A stretch of DNA of 64,000 nt from GCA-2746605 sp963704835 (GCA_963704835.1 CAVPHW010000011.1:1-64000); one strand, 5' to 3'; shown: positions 27,606-38,368, numbered from the stretch's first letter. The notes: a model not told the origin generated them from the letters alone. Made by a program: numbers and translations.

Positions 27606-27860
27606 ATGCTTAATATAGATACAACCTATCAGTTGATTAAAAAAATGATGCAAATTAGAGATGATCTTGCAAACTGGTCAAGGTTATCTAGAGAAAACAA
27701 ATTAACCGAGTTCCATCAAATAAATATGGTAAAGAAATCACATGAGATTGACGAATTCTTAAGGGAGATTGGTACTGAATGGACAGTTGATTATGAGGAA
27801 AATATTGAAGTACGAAAAATTATTGAGAATAGAAATCATCAAAAAATAGATAATTCTTAA
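27606..27860 (+). CDS. Small hypothetical protein, helical
   Basis: The 84-residue product (MLNIDTTYQLIKKMMQIRDD onward) is polar and predicted mostly alpha-helical, with no cysteine, no membrane segment and no motif I recognise. The open frame extends nine codons upstream from a TTG, but the ATG at 27606 is the more likely start. It stands between the divergent mutA gene and the transglycosylase gene, with no close neighbour on its strand. Real but unassigned. Confidence 0.55.
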   Translation: MLNIDTTYQLIKKMMQIRDDLANWSRLSRENKLTEFHQINMVKKSHEIDEFLREIGTEWTVDYEENIEVRKIIENRNHQKIDNS

Positions 27861-28126
27861 CTCATTAATCAAACTTAATCCCAAATAAGCTGCATTAACC
27901 CTTCTAAAAAATTTATGTATGTCAAATCTTATTCCTTGAATATTTTAAAAAAAGTCATATATTTCTTCTTGGTGAATCAATAATAACCTTAAAAATTCTA
28001 AATTAGTTTAAAATCAAATAAGTTGTGCTTCAGATTATTGTAAATTTATTGTAATTAAATTTGTTTAGTGTTTTATGTAGAATAAATATCCAGTACTAGT
28101 TTTTAAGAATTATTGGAAAATACTGT

Positions 28127-29557
28127 ATGTTTTTAAAATACATCCAAAATTCCCTAAAGGGGTTATTGTTAGTAATACTAGTACTTTCCACGCTAAGCTG
28201 CAATTCAGAAAACGACTTCAATCTTAAACCAAACGCATTCAAACAGATTAAAAAGCGGGGCAAAATTATAGCCATTTCCGGCTATAACGCTTACAGCTAT
28301 TTCATTTACAAGGGCAGACCAATGGGTTTTGAGTATGAATTGTTAAAAAGGTTTGCAAAAAGACTTGGTGTTGAAGTTGAGCTTAAATTGTCTCGTAATA
28401 TTGAGGAAATGTTTGAACTACTTAAGAATAGAGAAGGGGATTTAATAGCGTTTAATTTAACTGTTACCAGTGAAAGGAAAAATAAATTTCAATTTACTAA
28501 TCAATTAAACACAACTCATCAAGTTTTAGTGCAGCGAAAACCTAAATATTGGAGAAGAATGTCAATTGATCAAATCAATGATTCTTTAATAAAAACTCCT
28601 CTTGGATTGGAAAATAAAACCGTATATGTAAGGAAGGGAAGTTCTTATCATGTTAGGCTAAGAAACTTAAATGAAGAAAGTGCTACAAATATTAATATTG
28701 TTGTTGCTGATGAAGATCTTTCAACAGAAGATTTAATTGAAAAAGTTGCAAAAGGAGAAATAGATTATACAATAGCTGATGACAATATCGCAAAATTGAA
28801 TAGTGAATATTATCCAATCCTCGATGTTGACACTCCAATTTCGTTTCCTCAAAAAATTGCTTGGGTAGTTAATAAAAACTCTAGTGAATTACTTAAAGAA
28901 TTAAACAATTGGATTGATGAGTTCAAGAAAACTATAGATTTCCATGTAATTTATGAAAGATACTATGAGCACAAAATCTATTATAAAAATAGAAGAGAGA
29001 GCAAATATTTATTAAAAGAAGGTGGAAAAATTTCGGAATATGATAATCTAATTAGAGAAAATGCCAAAATAATTAACTGGGATTGGAGGCTTATTGCTTC
29101 AATGATGTATCAAGAATCTAAGTTTGATAACGAGGTTAATTCATGGGCAGGTGCTGTTGGGTTAATGCAACTGTTACCCGAAACCGGAAGTGCATATGGA
29201 GCTGAAGATTTACTTAACCCAAAACAAAATATTGAGGCAGGAATTAAATACCTTAAGTGGTTAGATGATTATTTAGCAAAAAAAATAGAGAACAAAAAGG
29301 AAAGGATAAAATTTGTATTAGCATCTTACAATTTAGGCTTTGGACATGTTGAAGATGCCATAAGACTTGCAGAAAAGTATGATGCTGACCCAACAATTTG
29401 GGTCGGGAATGTTGAAACATACCTCTTAAAAAAATCTTCTGCAGAGTTTTACAATGATGAAGTTGTAAGAAATGGTTATTGCAGATGCATTGAAACCGTA
29501 AATTATGTTAGAGAAGTACTACAGCGGTATGAAAGATATAAACAATTTATAAACTAA
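28127..29557 (+). CDS. mltF: MltF-like membrane-bound lytic murein transglycosylase
   Basis: The 476-residue lipoprotein (signal LLVILVLSTLSC, Cys25) has two domains. Residues about 40-270 form a periplasmic solute-binding-protein type 3 fold (GYNAYSYFIYKGRPMGFEYE, VTSERKNKFQFT). Residues about 300-450 are an SLT-type lytic transglycosylase with the catalytic Glu in SMMYQESKFD, then GAVGLMQLLPETG and LASYNLGFGHVEDA. The family cleaves peptidoglycan glycan strands to 1,6-anhydro ends and may sense muropeptides through the binding domain. It is a single gene with no obvious operon partner. Confidence 0.93.
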   Translation: MFLKYIQNSLKGLLLVILVLSTLSCNSENDFNLKPNAFKQIKKRGKIIAISGYNAYSYFIYKGRPMGFEYELLKRFAKRLGVEVELKLSRNIEEMFELLKNREGDLIAFNLTVTSERKNKFQFTNQLNTTHQVLVQRKPKYWRRMSIDQINDSLIKTPLGLENKTVYVRKGSSYHVRLRNLNEESATNINIVVADEDLSTEDLIEKVAKGEIDYTIADDNIAKLNSEYYPILDVDTPISFPQKIAWVVNKNSSELLKELNNWIDEFKKTIDFHVIYERYYEHKIYYKNRRESKYLLKEGGKISEYDNLIRENAKIINWDWRLIASMMYQESKFDNEVNSWAGAVGLMQLLPETGSAYGAEDLLNPKQNIEAGIKYLKWLDDYLAKKIENKKERIKFVLASYNLGFGHVEDAIRLAEKYDADPTIWVGNVETYLLKKSSAEFYNDEVVRNGYCRCIETVNYVREVLQRYERYKQFIN

Positions 29558-29638
29558 CCTTCTTAACCTATTTTTAATCAAGATTCTTTTATCTATTTTT
29601 AGCTCTTAAAATTCAATTAATGTTTATGGACAAATTTT

Positions 29639-30964
29639 ATGAAAATAGGAATAAGAAAGGAAACACAATATCCTTCCGAAAAAAGAGCGGTTATAGCACC
29701 AAAACACATTCAAGAAATAATAAATAATAGTATTGAAGTTTATGTTGAACCGGCCGATCAGAGAGTTTTTAGTTCAGAAGAATATTTAAATAAAGGGGCA
29801 AAAATCTCTGAAGATTTATCAATGTGCGATTTAATTCTGGGCGTAAAAGAAGTCCCAATTCCCGATCTTATTCCAAATAAACCTTATTGTTTCTTTTCAC
29901 ATACAATAAAAGGACAAAACTACAATATGCCAATGCTTCAGGCAATTCTTGAGAAAAACATTACCTTGTTTGATTATGAACTAGTAAAAAATGAAAAGGG
30001 AGTTAGAATTGTTTTCTTTGGAAAGTTTGCCGGCTATGCTGGTATAATTAATTCTCTTTGGTTATTAGGAAGAAGATTTAAAAGTGAAGGTATTGAAAAT
30101 CCGTTTAGCAAAATAAAACAAGCAATGGAATATGATTCGTTAGCTTCCGCCAAGGATGTAATAAAACAAGTGGGAGAAGATATTGCTAAGAATGGATTGC
30201 CAGACGAAATTACTCCAGTAATTACTGGCTTTTCAGGTTACGGTAATGTTTCAAAAGGCGCACAAAGTTTATATGATTATCTCCCTCATAAAGTTATTCA
30301 TCCAGCAGAATTAGAGGATTTTATTAAGAAAGGGGAGTTCTCAAATAAGATAGTTTATAAAGTTGAATTCAGAGAAGTGGATATGTACGAACATCCAACA
30401 ATTAATGAATTTGATTTTAATCACTTTGTAAAATTTCCGAATGAATATAAAAGCATTTTTTCTAAGTACCTTGAAAACTTAACAATGCTGGTGAATGGAA
30501 TTTATTGGGAAGAAAAATTTCCTAAACACGTTACTAAAGACTTTATGAAAAAATTGTACGAAACCGGATCCAAGCAAAAATTAAAAGTTATTGGAGATAT
30601 TACCTGCGATATTGAAGGTTCTGTTGAATTGACAGTTAAATCAACTAAATCAAGTAATCCGACATTTGTATATGAACCGTTAACTAAAGAAGTTATTGAT
30701 GGAGTTGAAGGAAATGGTCCTGTTATTTTAGCTGTTGATAAACTTCCTGCAGAACTGCCAAGAGAGGCATCAAGAGCATTTGGTGACACATTGTTGCCAT
30801 TTCTAAAAGATTTGGTTTCTGCTGATTACTCTAAAAATTATGATGAATTAGAAATTCCGGTTGAGTTTAAAAAAGCTATTATTGCGCACAAAGGAGTGTT
30901 AACCCCAGATTTTAAGTACCTTTCCAAGTATTTAAAGCTAAAACCGATTTGTAATAATGGCTAG
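29639..30964 (+). CDS. Lysine-ketoglutarate reductase (AASS N-terminal type)
   Basis: The 441-residue protein resembles the LKR half of aminoadipic semialdehyde synthase and alanine dehydrogenase/PNT-type enzymes: MKIGIRKETQYPSEKRAVIA start, GVKEVPIPDLIPNKPYCFFS, HTIKGQNYNMPML, LFDYELVKNEKGVRIVFFGK, VITGFSGYGNVSKGAQ (nucleotide-binding Gly run) and VIGDITCDIEGSVE. It would join lysine and 2-oxoglutarate into saccharopine with NAD(P)H. The next gene encodes the saccharopine-cleaving half, so here the eukaryote-like bifunctional enzyme is split in two adjacent genes. Length is normal for the split form. Confidence 0.88.
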   Translation: MKIGIRKETQYPSEKRAVIAPKHIQEIINNSIEVYVEPADQRVFSSEEYLNKGAKISEDLSMCDLILGVKEVPIPDLIPNKPYCFFSHTIKGQNYNMPMLQAILEKNITLFDYELVKNEKGVRIVFFGKFAGYAGIINSLWLLGRRFKSEGIENPFSKIKQAMEYDSLASAKDVIKQVGEDIAKNGLPDEITPVITGFSGYGNVSKGAQSLYDYLPHKVIHPAELEDFIKKGEFSNKIVYKVEFREVDMYEHPTINEFDFNHFVKFPNEYKSIFSKYLENLTMLVNGIYWEEKFPKHVTKDFMKKLYETGSKQKLKVIGDITCDIEGSVELTVKSTKSSNPTFVYEPLTKEVIDGVEGNGPVILAVDKLPAELPREASRAFGDTLLPFLKDLVSADYSKNYDELEIPVEFKKAIIAHKGVLTPDFKYLSKYLKLKPICNNG

Positions 30965-31022
30965 TTTATATAGGTTTACTTATTAAAAAAAACTTTATTC
31001 AAATTCCTTTTTAGGTATAACT

Positions 31023-32373
31023 ATGAAAAATATTCTTATTCTTGGTGCCGGTCAAAGTGCACCTTATTTAATTCATTATCTTTTAGAAGAATCGGCGAAA
31101 AATGATTGGTTTGTAACAGTATGTGACAGAGATGTAGAAGTAGCAAAAAAAGCGGTTAACGGACATTCACATGGAAGTGCTGTTGAATTTGATGTTAATG
31201 ATACTCAGCAAAGGCATACTCAAATTCAGAAAAGTGATGTAGTTGTAAATTTTTTAACACCTACTTTTCAATATTTAATTGCGCTCGATTGTGTGAGATT
31301 TAAGAAACATATTGTTACCGCTTCTTATGAAAACCCAAGAGTTGCAGAATTAAATGATGATGCGATTGCAAATGGATTATTAATTTTAAATGAGATGGGA
31401 CTTGATCCCGGAATAGACCACATGTCTGCAATGGCAATAATTACAGATATTAGAAACCGCGGTGGTGTAATTAACAGCTTTATTTCTTACGGCAGTGGTT
31501 TACCAGCTCCTGAAGTAAAATCAAATCCGCTTGATTATTGTATTACTTGGAATCCATCAAATGTTGTTACTGCCGGAGATGCCGGAGCTCAATATTTGGA
31601 AGATGGCAAATTAAAGATTCTCCCATATTATCAAGTTTTTAACAGAACATGGGATGTAGAAATTGAAGGTTTAGGAATGTTCGAAGCTTATCCTAACAGA
31701 GATTCTTTATTGTACAAGAAAATATTTAATCTAAAAAATGTTACTACAATGGTTAGGGGAACTCTTCGTTATCCAGGTTGGAGTGAAACTTGGAACCAAA
31801 TTGTAAAACTTGGTTTTTCTCAAGGTACATTAAATTTACCAGAAGTTGCTGATATGACCTACAGAGATTTTACGGAAATGTATTTGCCGTTAAATGTTGC
31901 CGGTCCAAAATTGGAAGCTAGAATTGCAAATTATCTTGGTATTAGTCCAACCGGAACAATCAATGAAAAAATTAAATTGGCTTGGACTCTTTAGTAATGA
32001 TAAAATAGGTAAAAACTATAAAACATCAGTTGAATTAATGACCGATCTAATAAAGAGAAAAATGCCTTTACCGGAAGGTGCTAGAGATATGGTTATACTT
32101 CATCATGAAATTGAGGCAACATTCCCTGATACTAATAAAAAAGAAAAGACAGTTTCTACCTTGGTGGAATACGGAGATCCAAAAAATAAATTTACAGCAA
32201 TTGCAAAAACTGTTGGTGCTCCGGCTGCAATAGCCGTTAAATTATTGCTTAAAGGCGAATTGAAATTAACCGGTTGCCATATTCCTACTCATCCGGAAGT
32301 TTACACAAAAGTGATGGAAGAATTAGAAACATTGGGTATAAAGTTTACTGAGAAAACTGTGAAGATTGTTTAA
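31023..32373 (+). pseudogene. Saccharopine dehydrogenase, one frameshift
   Basis: Glutamate-forming saccharopine dehydrogenase: Rossmann start ILILGAGQSAPYLIHYLLEE, DVNDTQQRH, NEMGLDPGIDHMSA, YGSGLPAPEVKSNPL, then after the break WLGLFSNDKIGK, DMVILHHEIEATFPD and TVGAPAAIAVKLLL. The frame is lost near 31976, where AAATTGGCTTGG would read correctly as KWLGL without one T; removing one base gives 450 codons, a normal length. It acts with the LKR gene just upstream to turn lysine into aminoadipate semialdehyde and glutamate. No further damage is seen, so a sequencing error is the simplest explanation. Confidence 0.88.
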
Positions 32374-32388
32374 TTTATTTACAATTGA

Positions 32389-32462
32389 AAACGTAACCTC
32401 GGGCTTTAGCCCGAGGATTATTTGCATTGTTTTGTAGCAGACTGATAGTCTGCGTTACGTTT
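32389..32462. repeat. REP-like element: two hairpins within a closing stem
   Basis: AAACGTAAC (32389-32397) pairs with GTTACGTTT (32454-32462). Between them are two perfect hairpins, CCTCGGGCT/AGCCCGAGG (32397-32416) and GCAGACT/AGTCTGC (32437-32453). The result is a compact three-way-junction shape much higher in G+C than its surroundings. Such paired palindromes are typical of REP elements mobilised by IS200-like (RAYT) transposases. It may also end transcription after the saccharopine dehydrogenase gene. Confidence 0.7.
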
Positions 32463-32652
32463 GCCATGCTTTAATTCTACCAAACAGCTTAAAAGATTAA
32501 TTAAAAAACAATGTATTAATTATTAATAAAATTATATAAAATATTTGAAAACTTAGAGCATTAATAACTTGACTTATTAAAGTAATTAGTTTACATTTCT
32601 GCTACATTTTTATTGAGATATGCATGTCAGTTTTATGTTGGCATAGTTTTTA

Positions 32653-32672
32653 CTCTCTCTCTCTCTCTCTCT
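32653..32672 (+). repeat. (CT)10 dinucleotide microsatellite
   Basis: Ten uninterrupted CT units lie 185 bases upstream of the secreted-protein gene at 32857. Long dinucleotide tracts are rare in bacterial genomes and prone to slippage. Confidence 0.9.
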
Positions 32673-32856
32673 GATATTCCAGACCACAGATATTATTTTG
32701 TCTTTTATACTCTCTTTTTCTGTTGCTATCATTTCTTTTATTTTCTATATAACTATATGGGTTTTCCCATGAAACAAGCAAAGACTAAACATTGCTTTTT
32801 TGTTGGGTTTACTTGAATTACTGAAGTAACTATGAAATTTTACTAATGGAGAAAAG

Positions 32857-34542
32857 ATGAAAACAGTACTATTATTTTTTTTAGCCAACACGATAATTGC
32901 ACAGAGTTTTAATGTTAATGGTCATATTTCTATAGGAGATACACTAAATGTAAAATATGCCAAAATTACTTTTATTGATCAAAATGATAATAGTAAACGT
33001 TGGGAGACACTTACAGACAGTCTTGGCAATTACGAAATAGAAATTGTAACAAATATCAAAAATAAAAAGAATCTGGTTCCGCAAAGTATTGAATTAGAAC
33101 AAAACTATCCTAACCCGTTTTCAAGACAAACAACAATTTCTTATAAATTAAATAGTTCAAAAAATATTGAAGTAAAAATTTATGATATTCTTGGGCAGCA
33201 AGTTAGAACCCTTCAGATTGGTAATTTGTCAGCTGGTAACTATAATTTTAATTGGACTGGCACTGATGATTTTGGAAGAAAAGTTTCTAAAGGCATTTAT
33301 TTTTATCAGTTGAGTACAGATAATGAAAGTATCGTTAAAAAAATGTTGTTTATTGATGGGCAAACTTTTTCCCTCGGATTCTCTAATCAAAGCAATTCTA
33401 CTTTGAGTAAAGATCAATTATTCACTTCAAGTAATACTTACACAATTGAAGTTATAAATGGCGATAGTACAAATCCATGGATTAAAAGGAATGAAGTAAA
33501 TAATATTGTATTGGAACTAAATACAACCTTAGATTTTACTGTAAAAGAAGATATACTTGAGAAATACTATTTATTTATAGGCAATCGCTTCGGTTATATA
33601 ATGGTTTATGACACAGAACGCCATAAAATGGTTGATAGTATTGGTGGTTTTAAAGAGGAACTCTGGGATATTGAAGTTACAAACGGTGGAAGAAAATTAT
33701 ACGTATGCACAAAAAGGGGCCCAGTCAATGCCCCTGGATATGTCTATGCAGTTGATATGCAGACAAGAGAAAATGAAGTTATACTTGCAAAAAGTGCTGA
33801 AATTTTTATGTCACCTCAAGGGGTTCCCTTTATTGTTGCCGAAAATCCTTACGATACACTAAGGCATCTCGGCATAATTGATACGGTTACAAATTATATC
33901 ACATGGATTGATACCTTAGATATTTATGGAATAGGTGCAAGTGATCAAGGTCTTGTTTTTGATCCAATTGAACCCATTATATATAGTTTGTCAAACGATT
34001 ATAAGCTTTTTAAGTATAATTATTTGGATAAAGTATTATTACAAAATTACCAGAGTATCAACTATTATTACGATCATATGGTAATGGATCCGAAGGGTAA
34101 ATATATTTATTGTGCCGGAGGACCTGCTATAGATATTGAAAAAGATTCGATAGTAGGAACCTTTAGATATGCAATTGATGATCACAATGGTTCTATATCG
34201 TTATCTACTGATGGATACTTCTTATGCACTACAGATCCTGGTGGTTATTTACGATTGTTTCCATTACCAACGGGTAAAGTGGCTATTTTTAATAAACTTC
34301 CTGAAGGTTTTTATTCAGATGAGTATTATTTTATTGATATTACGAGCACTGCAAAACTTCAAAATACAGGATATATAACAGATAAGATTTTTCTAACGAA
34401 TAATGGACGGAAGGCATTTGTAAGCGATTGGGGTTATTATTTTTATATCCTTGATATAAAAGATAAAATAGTTACAGATATTATAAAATTAAATTATCGG
34501 ATGGGTCCTTCTCGATTAGTACCAAAGAATTTTAAGAATTAG
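32857..34542 (+). CDS. Secreted protein with internal FlgD-like domain and propeller
   Basis: The 561-residue protein has a short signal peptide (LLFFLANTIIAQ), a first beta domain (residues 20-70), then a FlgD-like/type IX sorting-type module at about 75-165 (ELEQNYPNPFSRQTTISY, IYDILGQQVRTL, GIYFYQLSTDN, VKKMLF). From about 235 on come repeated strands typical of a YVTN/SMP-30-like beta-propeller (YYLFIGNRFGYIMVYD, GGRKLYVCTKRG, KGKYIYCAGG). The sorting-type module normally sits at the extreme C-terminus and is cleaved; here it is internal. Function unknown; a cell-surface or secreted binding protein is an inference. Confidence 0.8.
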   Translation: MKTVLLFFLANTIIAQSFNVNGHISIGDTLNVKYAKITFIDQNDNSKRWETLTDSLGNYEIEIVTNIKNKKNLVPQSIELEQNYPNPFSRQTTISYKLNSSKNIEVKIYDILGQQVRTLQIGNLSAGNYNFNWTGTDDFGRKVSKGIYFYQLSTDNESIVKKMLFIDGQTFSLGFSNQSNSTLSKDQLFTSSNTYTIEVINGDSTNPWIKRNEVNNIVLELNTTLDFTVKEDILEKYYLFIGNRFGYIMVYDTERHKMVDSIGGFKEELWDIEVTNGGRKLYVCTKRGPVNAPGYVYAVDMQTRENEVILAKSAEIFMSPQGVPFIVAENPYDTLRHLGIIDTVTNYITWIDTLDIYGIGASDQGLVFDPIEPIIYSLSNDYKLFKYNYLDKVLLQNYQSINYYYDHMVMDPKGKYIYCAGGPAIDIEKDSIVGTFRYAIDDHNGSISLSTDGYFLCTTDPGGYLRLFPLPTGKVAIFNKLPEGFYSDEYYFIDITSTAKLQNTGYITDKIFLTNNGRKAFVSDWGYYFYILDIKDKIVTDIIKLNYRMGPSRLVPKNFKN

Positions 34543-34668
34543 AACAATTAAGTTGGACATATTTAGTTTTGATAAAGTGTACTTCTGATTTTCAATACCA
34601 TTGTAAGAAGACTTAAAAGGTATGTAAACTAATTTTTTTAAATTAAATTATTTTTAGGAAATACTAAT

Positions 34669-37600
34669 ATGAACTTAAAAGAGCTCTGCATAGTTACAAC
34701 TATATTTTATATGGTGATGCCAGATTTAAATTGTTTTTCACAAACAGATTTTTATTATTTCAAAGATTCCAAGATATTTCTGGAAGTTTTAAAAGAAGCA
34801 GTAGTAATTAAATTTGATTCCAAAATAGAAAAAAATAAAATATATAATTTTTTAAAAGATAAGACCAGTATCAAAAGGTATGAACAATTAAAACAATCTT
34901 ATGCAAAAGATTATTTCAAAATATATTTGCAACCCGGTAAGGATTTTATTGAAGAAATAAATAAAACTGTACATAGTTTAGATATTGAAAGCATGGAAAA
35001 TATCTATATTGATAGTGGAATTGAATTAATACCATTTGACAATTTCATTATTAAATTTAAAATGGAAATTGACACAATCAGATTTTTAAAATTTAATGAG
35101 CTTCATGGCGTTGAAATTGTTAAAACTAAAGTCAATACTAATAATAAATATAGAATGCGCCTCAACAAGAGTGCTGATTTGTCGCTTTTGGATATGGCAA
35201 AATTATATTATGAATCATTCCCTCTTGAGTATTCAATTCCCGATTTTATTAGACCAATACAAACATATTCTCTAAATGACACTTATTTTTTAAATCAGTA
35301 TTACCTACACAATATAGGTCAAACACAAGGTGTTGTAGATGCCGATATTGATGCATTAGAAGCATGGGGTATTTCAACAGGCTCTTCTTCAATTACAGTT
35401 GCAGTTTTGGACGAAGGCGGTGTGGCCCATGAAGATTTACCGTTTAATAGAATAGTTCAAGGGTATGATTTTGTCGAATTAGATTCAGATCCTACACCAG
35501 AAGCTAATTCAAACCATGGAATGGCGTGTGCTGGTATAATCGCAGCTAGTCAAAATAACAATATAGGTATTACTGGGATTGCCCCAAACTCCAAAGTAAT
35601 GTATTTGAAAATTATTGGAGTAGAAAATTTTGCTTCTGACGCGTATATAGCTGAAGCAATCGAATATGCATATCGTAATGGGGCAGATATAATCAGCAAT
35701 AGTTGGGGTGCTAACTCTTCAAACCCCAATTATATACCAATTATTAATGAAGCTATAGATTCCGCCATAAACTTTGGACGCGGTGGAAAGGGTGCGTTGT
35801 TATTGCCGGGGCAGGTAATGCTGGCGTCTCGACCAACTTCTATGGGTTATGTGATATTTCCTGCAAATTCCCCTAATGTTTTAGCAGTCGGTGCGATTGA
35901 CAAGTCAAATATGATACAATACTATAGTCCCCGGGATACAGAAATTGATATTGTTGCTCCTAGTGGGCTCTTAAGCACAGTAAAAATTGAAAAGGACTGT
36001 GGAGGAGGAGATGATAATAAATTAACTAGTACAGTACCTCCCGAGCCAATAATACCCTATTATGAAATAGAGTTGAAAGGGGATGTTTGGACTATTGATT
36101 ATCCTGGGCAAAGGGGTTGGAATAATGGAGTATACAGTGTGTGTGAATATGATAATTTTTATAAGTTTATTTGGCAATACCCAGGAGGAGATTCGCCAAG
36201 TATTGGCAACTATACAGCCCATTTTGGTGGAACTTCAGCATCATGTCCTCAAGCAGCAGGCGTAGCTGCTCTTGTATTGTCATTAAATTCTCAACTAACA
36301 GAGTTACAAGTTCGTAATATTATTAAACAATCAGCAGACGACATGGGTGCGGTCGGTTTTGATACGGATTTTGGTTATGGCAGATTAAATGCATATCAAG
36401 CATTATTATTAACGCATGCTTATTCAAATAAGTCAATTACATATAATACAACTAGTATTAACTCTCAGCGCAAAATAGTAAGAGATGGTTCAGGTAATTA
36501 CCATATTATTTTTACTTCCGGTGGGGAAGTATAGTACCGTAAAAATATTAGTGGTAATTGGCAAACACCAATAAAAATAAGCTATGTTAATGATGGTAAT
36601 AGTTTCCCTTCTATCTCTTTAGGTTCACCCAATCAAATTATGGTTGTTTGGCAAAGACTTAATGGAAGCAGTTATGATGTATACTTTTCTATGAGTATAG
36701 ATAACGGTGCAACTTGGTCAACAACTTATAGATATACTTTAGCTTCATCTGTTTCAACCTCATCACCCTATCCTTCAGTCACAATGAATTTTTCCGCAAA
36801 CCGTAAAACAGTAATTTATAGCTCCAGTTCCGGATTAACTGCAAAAACAACAACAACTACAAATCCAACCTCAGGTAGTTGGGCAAATCAACTCGTAGGG
36901 GTATCAAGTGATATTTATCCTACTCTTGCTTCTTGTGGGGGTTCAAGTTATAATATTTCAGCATACCAAAAAACTTCTAATAATCATGTTTATTATAATT
37001 ATCAGAATAGTAGCGGTAGTTGGGGTACAGAGACAAACTTGTCTTCAATGGTACCAGGAACTGCACTAAATACTGCACCCACAATTTGTGGAATGCCATC
37101 AGATGGAAGTGTACATTTAGCTTGGACAAGATACACATATCTTAATGGCTCCACAGTAAGTCCTAGAACATTTTACATGAAAAACACAAGTGCAAACGGA
37201 ACTTGGCCTTATCAATATTGGCAAGTATCAGGTTGGGATCAAATTACACCTTCAATTACAGCACTTGCATCAAATAAAATAGATTTGCTTTTTCAAAATT
37301 CAAATAATGCATTGTATAAACAAAGATTTAACGGCAGTAGTTGGGCGGCACCATCACTTGTTGCGTTGCCTAGTTCAAGAAATCCATCTATTTCAATCGG
37401 TAGTTCATCAGCAAAATATGTTTATACAAACGGAAGCTATTCTCCTTTTAGTGTAGAAATGAGTACTGAAACATTATCAAAAGAGAACGAAAGTGAAAAT
37501 GTAGAAAAATATTATTCTCGTTCTGTAGCTTTTATTGAATCCGATGAATCTTTTGTTGAATACATTCTTCATGATATTAAGTTAATTAAAAAAGATAATT

Positions 37601-38322
37601 CAGAAGCGGTTGTTAATTTAATCCCAGCAGAACTTACAGATAAAAGTTTAACATTAGTAGATGCATTCAGCTTACAAGTTTCAGATTATGTAGATATTGA
37701 TAAGGATGTTATTGCAATTGCTGTGGATTATAATATCAATTCTTCTAATTCAGAGAAAGTGGTGAATGATGTTGAAAAACCGGTTTCTCATTTTATTAAA
37801 ATTACAGATCAAGACGGGAAAGAACTAATAAATTCAACAAAAATAATTGATATATCGCAAGAGAATGAAATATTTAATAAGCAAAGTATTAGTGTTCCAG
37901 TTTCAGGCATTTCAGGTAAAGTTAAAATAAGTACGTTGTTAAATGGCTTTGAAGTAAAAAAAGAAACCATAGTTAGTCTAGGTCACTTGTATAATTTTTC
38001 TTTACAAGAAATAGAAAAAAGTGAAATTGAATTAAATAAAATTTCAGAAGCTTCACCAAGTGAGTTTACTTTGGAACAGAATTACCCAAATCCATTTAAT
38101 CCAACAACTAGCATTACTTACCAATTACCACAAAATGGACATGTAACACTAAAAATCTATAATAGTTTGGGACAAGAAGTAAAAGAGTTAGTAAATGGAT
38201 ATGAAGAACCCGGAAGTTATACAGTCAACTTCGATGCGGCTAATTTACCAAGCGGCATATATTTTTATAAACTACAAAGTGGAAACATTACCGCAGTAAA
38301 AAAAATGTTATTGCTCAAATGA
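34669..38322 (+). pseudogene. S8 subtilisin-like protease with T9SS sorting domain, disrupted
   Basis: The fused reading is 1217 residues plus one internal TAG. It has a signal peptide, a propeptide-like region, and a subtilase domain with Asp (VAVLDEGGVAHEDL), His (SNHGMACAGIIAA) and Ser (GGTSASCPQAAGVAAL). A sialidase-like propeller part (FYMKNTSANGTW and similar) follows, then a C-terminal FlgD-like sorting domain (LEQNYPNPFNPTTS ... VKKMLLLK). The stop TAG at 36532-36534 is in frame and sequence resumes at once (YRKNISGNWQTP); TGG would restore it. A base is missing near 35796 and one is extra near 35847, garbling the segment that in the shifted frame reads VVIAGAGNAGVSTNF (oxyanion-hole Asn). 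Confidence 0.86.
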
Positions 38323-38329
38323 TTCTAAA

Positions 38330-38363
38330 AAGATAGCCCAACTTTAAAAAGTTGGGCTATCTT
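38330..38363. terminator. Bidirectional terminator between protease and receptor genes
   Basis: AAGATAGCCCAACTTT (38330-38345) and AAAGTTGGGCTATCTT (38348-38363) form a perfect 16-bp stem with a two-base gap. It lies between the convergent stop codons at 38322 and 38369. Confidence 0.85.
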
Positions 38364-38368
38364 AAATT

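Larger units (their letters stand above)
32374..32856. other. 483-base intergenic region with REP-like element and CT tract
   Basis: No convincing gene lies here. It holds the composite hairpin at 32389-32462 and a (CT)10 tract at 32653-32672. A 67-codon open frame over the CT tract (32613-32816) has a low-complexity, aromatic-rich product and no visible RBS; I treat it as chance. Confidence 0.55.

Noticed and set aside
32613..32816. 67-codon open frame spanning the CT tract
   Set aside because: Product is Phe/Tyr/Leu-rich from biased sequence, with no RBS. I treat the tract as non-coding.
36532..36534. TAG in the subtilase as a pyrrolysine or read-through codon
   Set aside because: No pyrrolysine machinery is seen, the site is an ordinary linker, and one base change to TGG explains it. 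The same gene has indels nearby, which fits error or decay.
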